This document shows positions 25,457 to 25,924 of a DNA stretch of 25,924 nucleotides, piece after piece. The notes under the pieces are model-generated. The model did no database searches. It saw only the letters and a list, made by a program, of their open reading frames with translations, and was not told the DNA's origin. Within the stretch, counting starts at the first letter, position 1. Each line of letters opens with the position of its first letter. The stretch lies in the NCBI GenBank assembly GCA_937892925.1, contig CALBHX010000092.1, positions 1 through 25,924 of the forward strand, in the 5' to 3' direction. The position numbers and the translations under genes are program-made. Source of the stretch: an uncultured Lentisphaeraceae bacterium (lineage in GTDB: Bacteria; Verrucomicrobiota; Kiritimatiellia; RFP12; DVOR01).

Positions 25457-25485
25457 AGTATACCAACTCAGAGGTTAGTAAGCAA
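25457..25485 (-). promoter_or_regulatory. V-ATPase operon promoter
   Basis: On the minus strand -35 TTGCTT (25480-25485) and -10 TATACT (25457-25462) are 17 bases apart, with a TG extension before the -10 (TTGGTATACT). Transcription would begin near 25450, leaving a leader of about 80 bases before atpE. Confidence 0.65.
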
Positions 25486-25558
25486 TCTTTTTCTTCACCC
25501 CCTGCGCCGCGCATGCCATGCAGAGCAAATACATTCCGGATGGGATGACAAGAATGTT

Positions 25559-25605
25559 GGGGCGGGTTCAGTCTGAATGAAACCGCCCCGGATTCGGAGT
25601 GAAAC
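25559..25605. repeat. Intergenic inverted-repeat element, copy 2
   Basis: Two 12-base arms, GGGGCGGGTTCA (25559-25570) and TGAAACCGCCCC (25578-25589), pair with one mismatch and a 7-base loop; TGAAAC recurs at 25600. No T run follows on either strand, so it is not a normal terminator. Both 10-base cores recur exactly at 389-425 in reversed order, with the same G/A mismatch position. Confidence 0.55.
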
Positions 25606-25703
25606 TGGACGATACCTTTTTACACCCGCGCGGCTCCCTATCATACAAAGACGAGGAAGGAAGAGGACGGAACTCGACTCGCTCGGGAGCCCGCAGGCAG
25701 TTT

Positions 25704-25731
25704 TTGGTTTTGCCGTATCTTTTGGTATACT
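25704..25731 (+). promoter_or_regulatory. parE promoter
   Basis: A -10 TATACT (25726-25731) with TG extension (TTGGTATACT) and a partial -35 TTGGTT (25704-25709) at 16-base spacing. Transcription would start near 25738, about 23 bases before the ATG, which leaves room for the AGGAG ribosome site at 25751-25755. Confidence 0.55.
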
Positions 25732-25760
25732 GCACGCCTTGATTATCACGAGGAGTACAC

Positions 25761-25924
25761 ATGGCGAAGAGCACGACAACATATGACGAAGACGCCATTA
25801 AACACTTGGAAGCGTTGGAGCATATCCGCACGCGCACGGGGATGTACATTGGGCGAAAGGGGGATGGCTCCCTTTATGAGGACGGAATTTATGTGCTTCT
25901 GAAAGAGGTCATTGATAACGCCAT
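25761..25924 (+). CDS. parE: Type IIA topoisomerase subunit B (ParE/GyrB), 5' end only
   Basis: Only the first 54 residues are in the window; the gene runs off the right edge. They show the GHKL ATPase start: HLEALEHIRTRTGMYIG, then GDGSLYEDGIYVLLKEVIDNA, in which the Glu of KEVIDNA is the general base and the Asn a magnesium ligand. The insertion GRKGDGSLYEDGIYVLLKE resembles topoisomerase IV B subunits of Bacteroidetes-type bacteria more than standard GyrB, hence the parE call, which is tentative. RTRTGMYIG has Thr where Pro is usual. AGGAG is 5 bases upstream of the start ATG. Confidence 0.8.
   Translation, partial: MAKSTTTYDEDAIKHLEALEHIRTRTGMYIGRKGDGSLYEDGIYVLLKEVIDNA

Larger units (their letters stand above)
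25369..25760. other. Divergent intergenic region, V-ATPase / parE
   Basis: No gene is seen in this stretch of about 390 bases. It holds back-to-back promoters for the leftward ATPase operon (25457-25485) and the rightward topoisomerase gene (25704-25731), and the inverted-repeat element at 25559-25605 between them. Short open frames on both strands lack ribosome sites and family likeness. An additional inverted repeat, GGCTCCC near 25632 and GGGAGCC near 25685, lies upstream of the parE promoter. Confidence 0.5.

Noticed and set aside
1..25924. Mobile element or horizontally acquired island
   Set aside because: No transposase, integrase, tRNA target or clear change in base composition; all genes are ordinary chromosomal functions.

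Overview
The window is about 26 kb of gene-dense bacterial chromosome with fairly high GC. Almost everything is read from the minus strand, in three tightly packed gene runs. The only rightward gene is the start of a type IIA topoisomerase B subunit (parE/gyrB type) cut by the right edge. No tRNA, rRNA, transposase, integrase, phage gene or CRISPR array was seen. The V-type ATPase gene order E, DUF2764, A, B, D, I, K is the order known from Chlamydia and also found in some spirochaetes and Bacteroidetes. With full amino-acid biosynthesis genes and a prepilin peptidase, this suggests a free-living or gut member of the PVC group (Verrucomicrobiota, Kiritimatiellota or Lentisphaerota). That placement is inference, not proof.

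Run 1 (read right to left, about 11186 to 584): a class I aminotransferase, a 720-residue-class membrane protein with a perfect EF-hand loop, an agmatinase-family ureohydrolase, a HAD-like protein, MnmA (tRNA 2-thiouridylase), a Tat-exported M23 peptidase, a CgeB-like glycosyltransferase, Hsp33 and PdxB. It closes with a clear rho-independent terminator at 584-611. Several neighbours overlap by 4 bases, so most of the run is probably one transcript. The 583 bases left of the terminator hold no gene, only an inverted-repeat element.

Run 2 (17719 to 11517): PncC, IlvE, IlvB, IlvH, AroE, PilD and FolB. The core is branched-chain amino acid synthesis (acetolactate synthase large and small subunits plus the transaminase), joined to a shikimate enzyme, a folate enzyme and a type IV prepilin peptidase. 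Upstream lies a roughly 490-base gap with a sigma70-like promoter, a long bulged hairpin and a second extended -10 motif placed so that pncC mRNA might be leaderless.

Run 3 (25368 to 18213): the seven-gene V-type ATPase operon, with its own promoter (TTGCTT-N17-TATACT) and a terminator-like hairpin at 18144-18184. The K subunit carries the full residue set that binds sodium in the Enterococcus hirae rotor ring. The catalytic A subunit is split by one extra G in a run of 11 G; with 10 G it would be an uninterrupted 580-residue protein. This is the point that most needs checking: homopolymer error, real mutation, or slippage switch.

The divergent promoters of run 3 and the topoisomerase gene share the same 10-base extended -10 sequence. 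Two intergenic elements near opposite ends of the window share two exact 10-base arms (GGGGCGGGTT and AAACCGCCCC) in opposite order, pointing to a dispersed repeat family. No clearly new defence or mobile system was found; the least understood gene is the EF-hand membrane protein.
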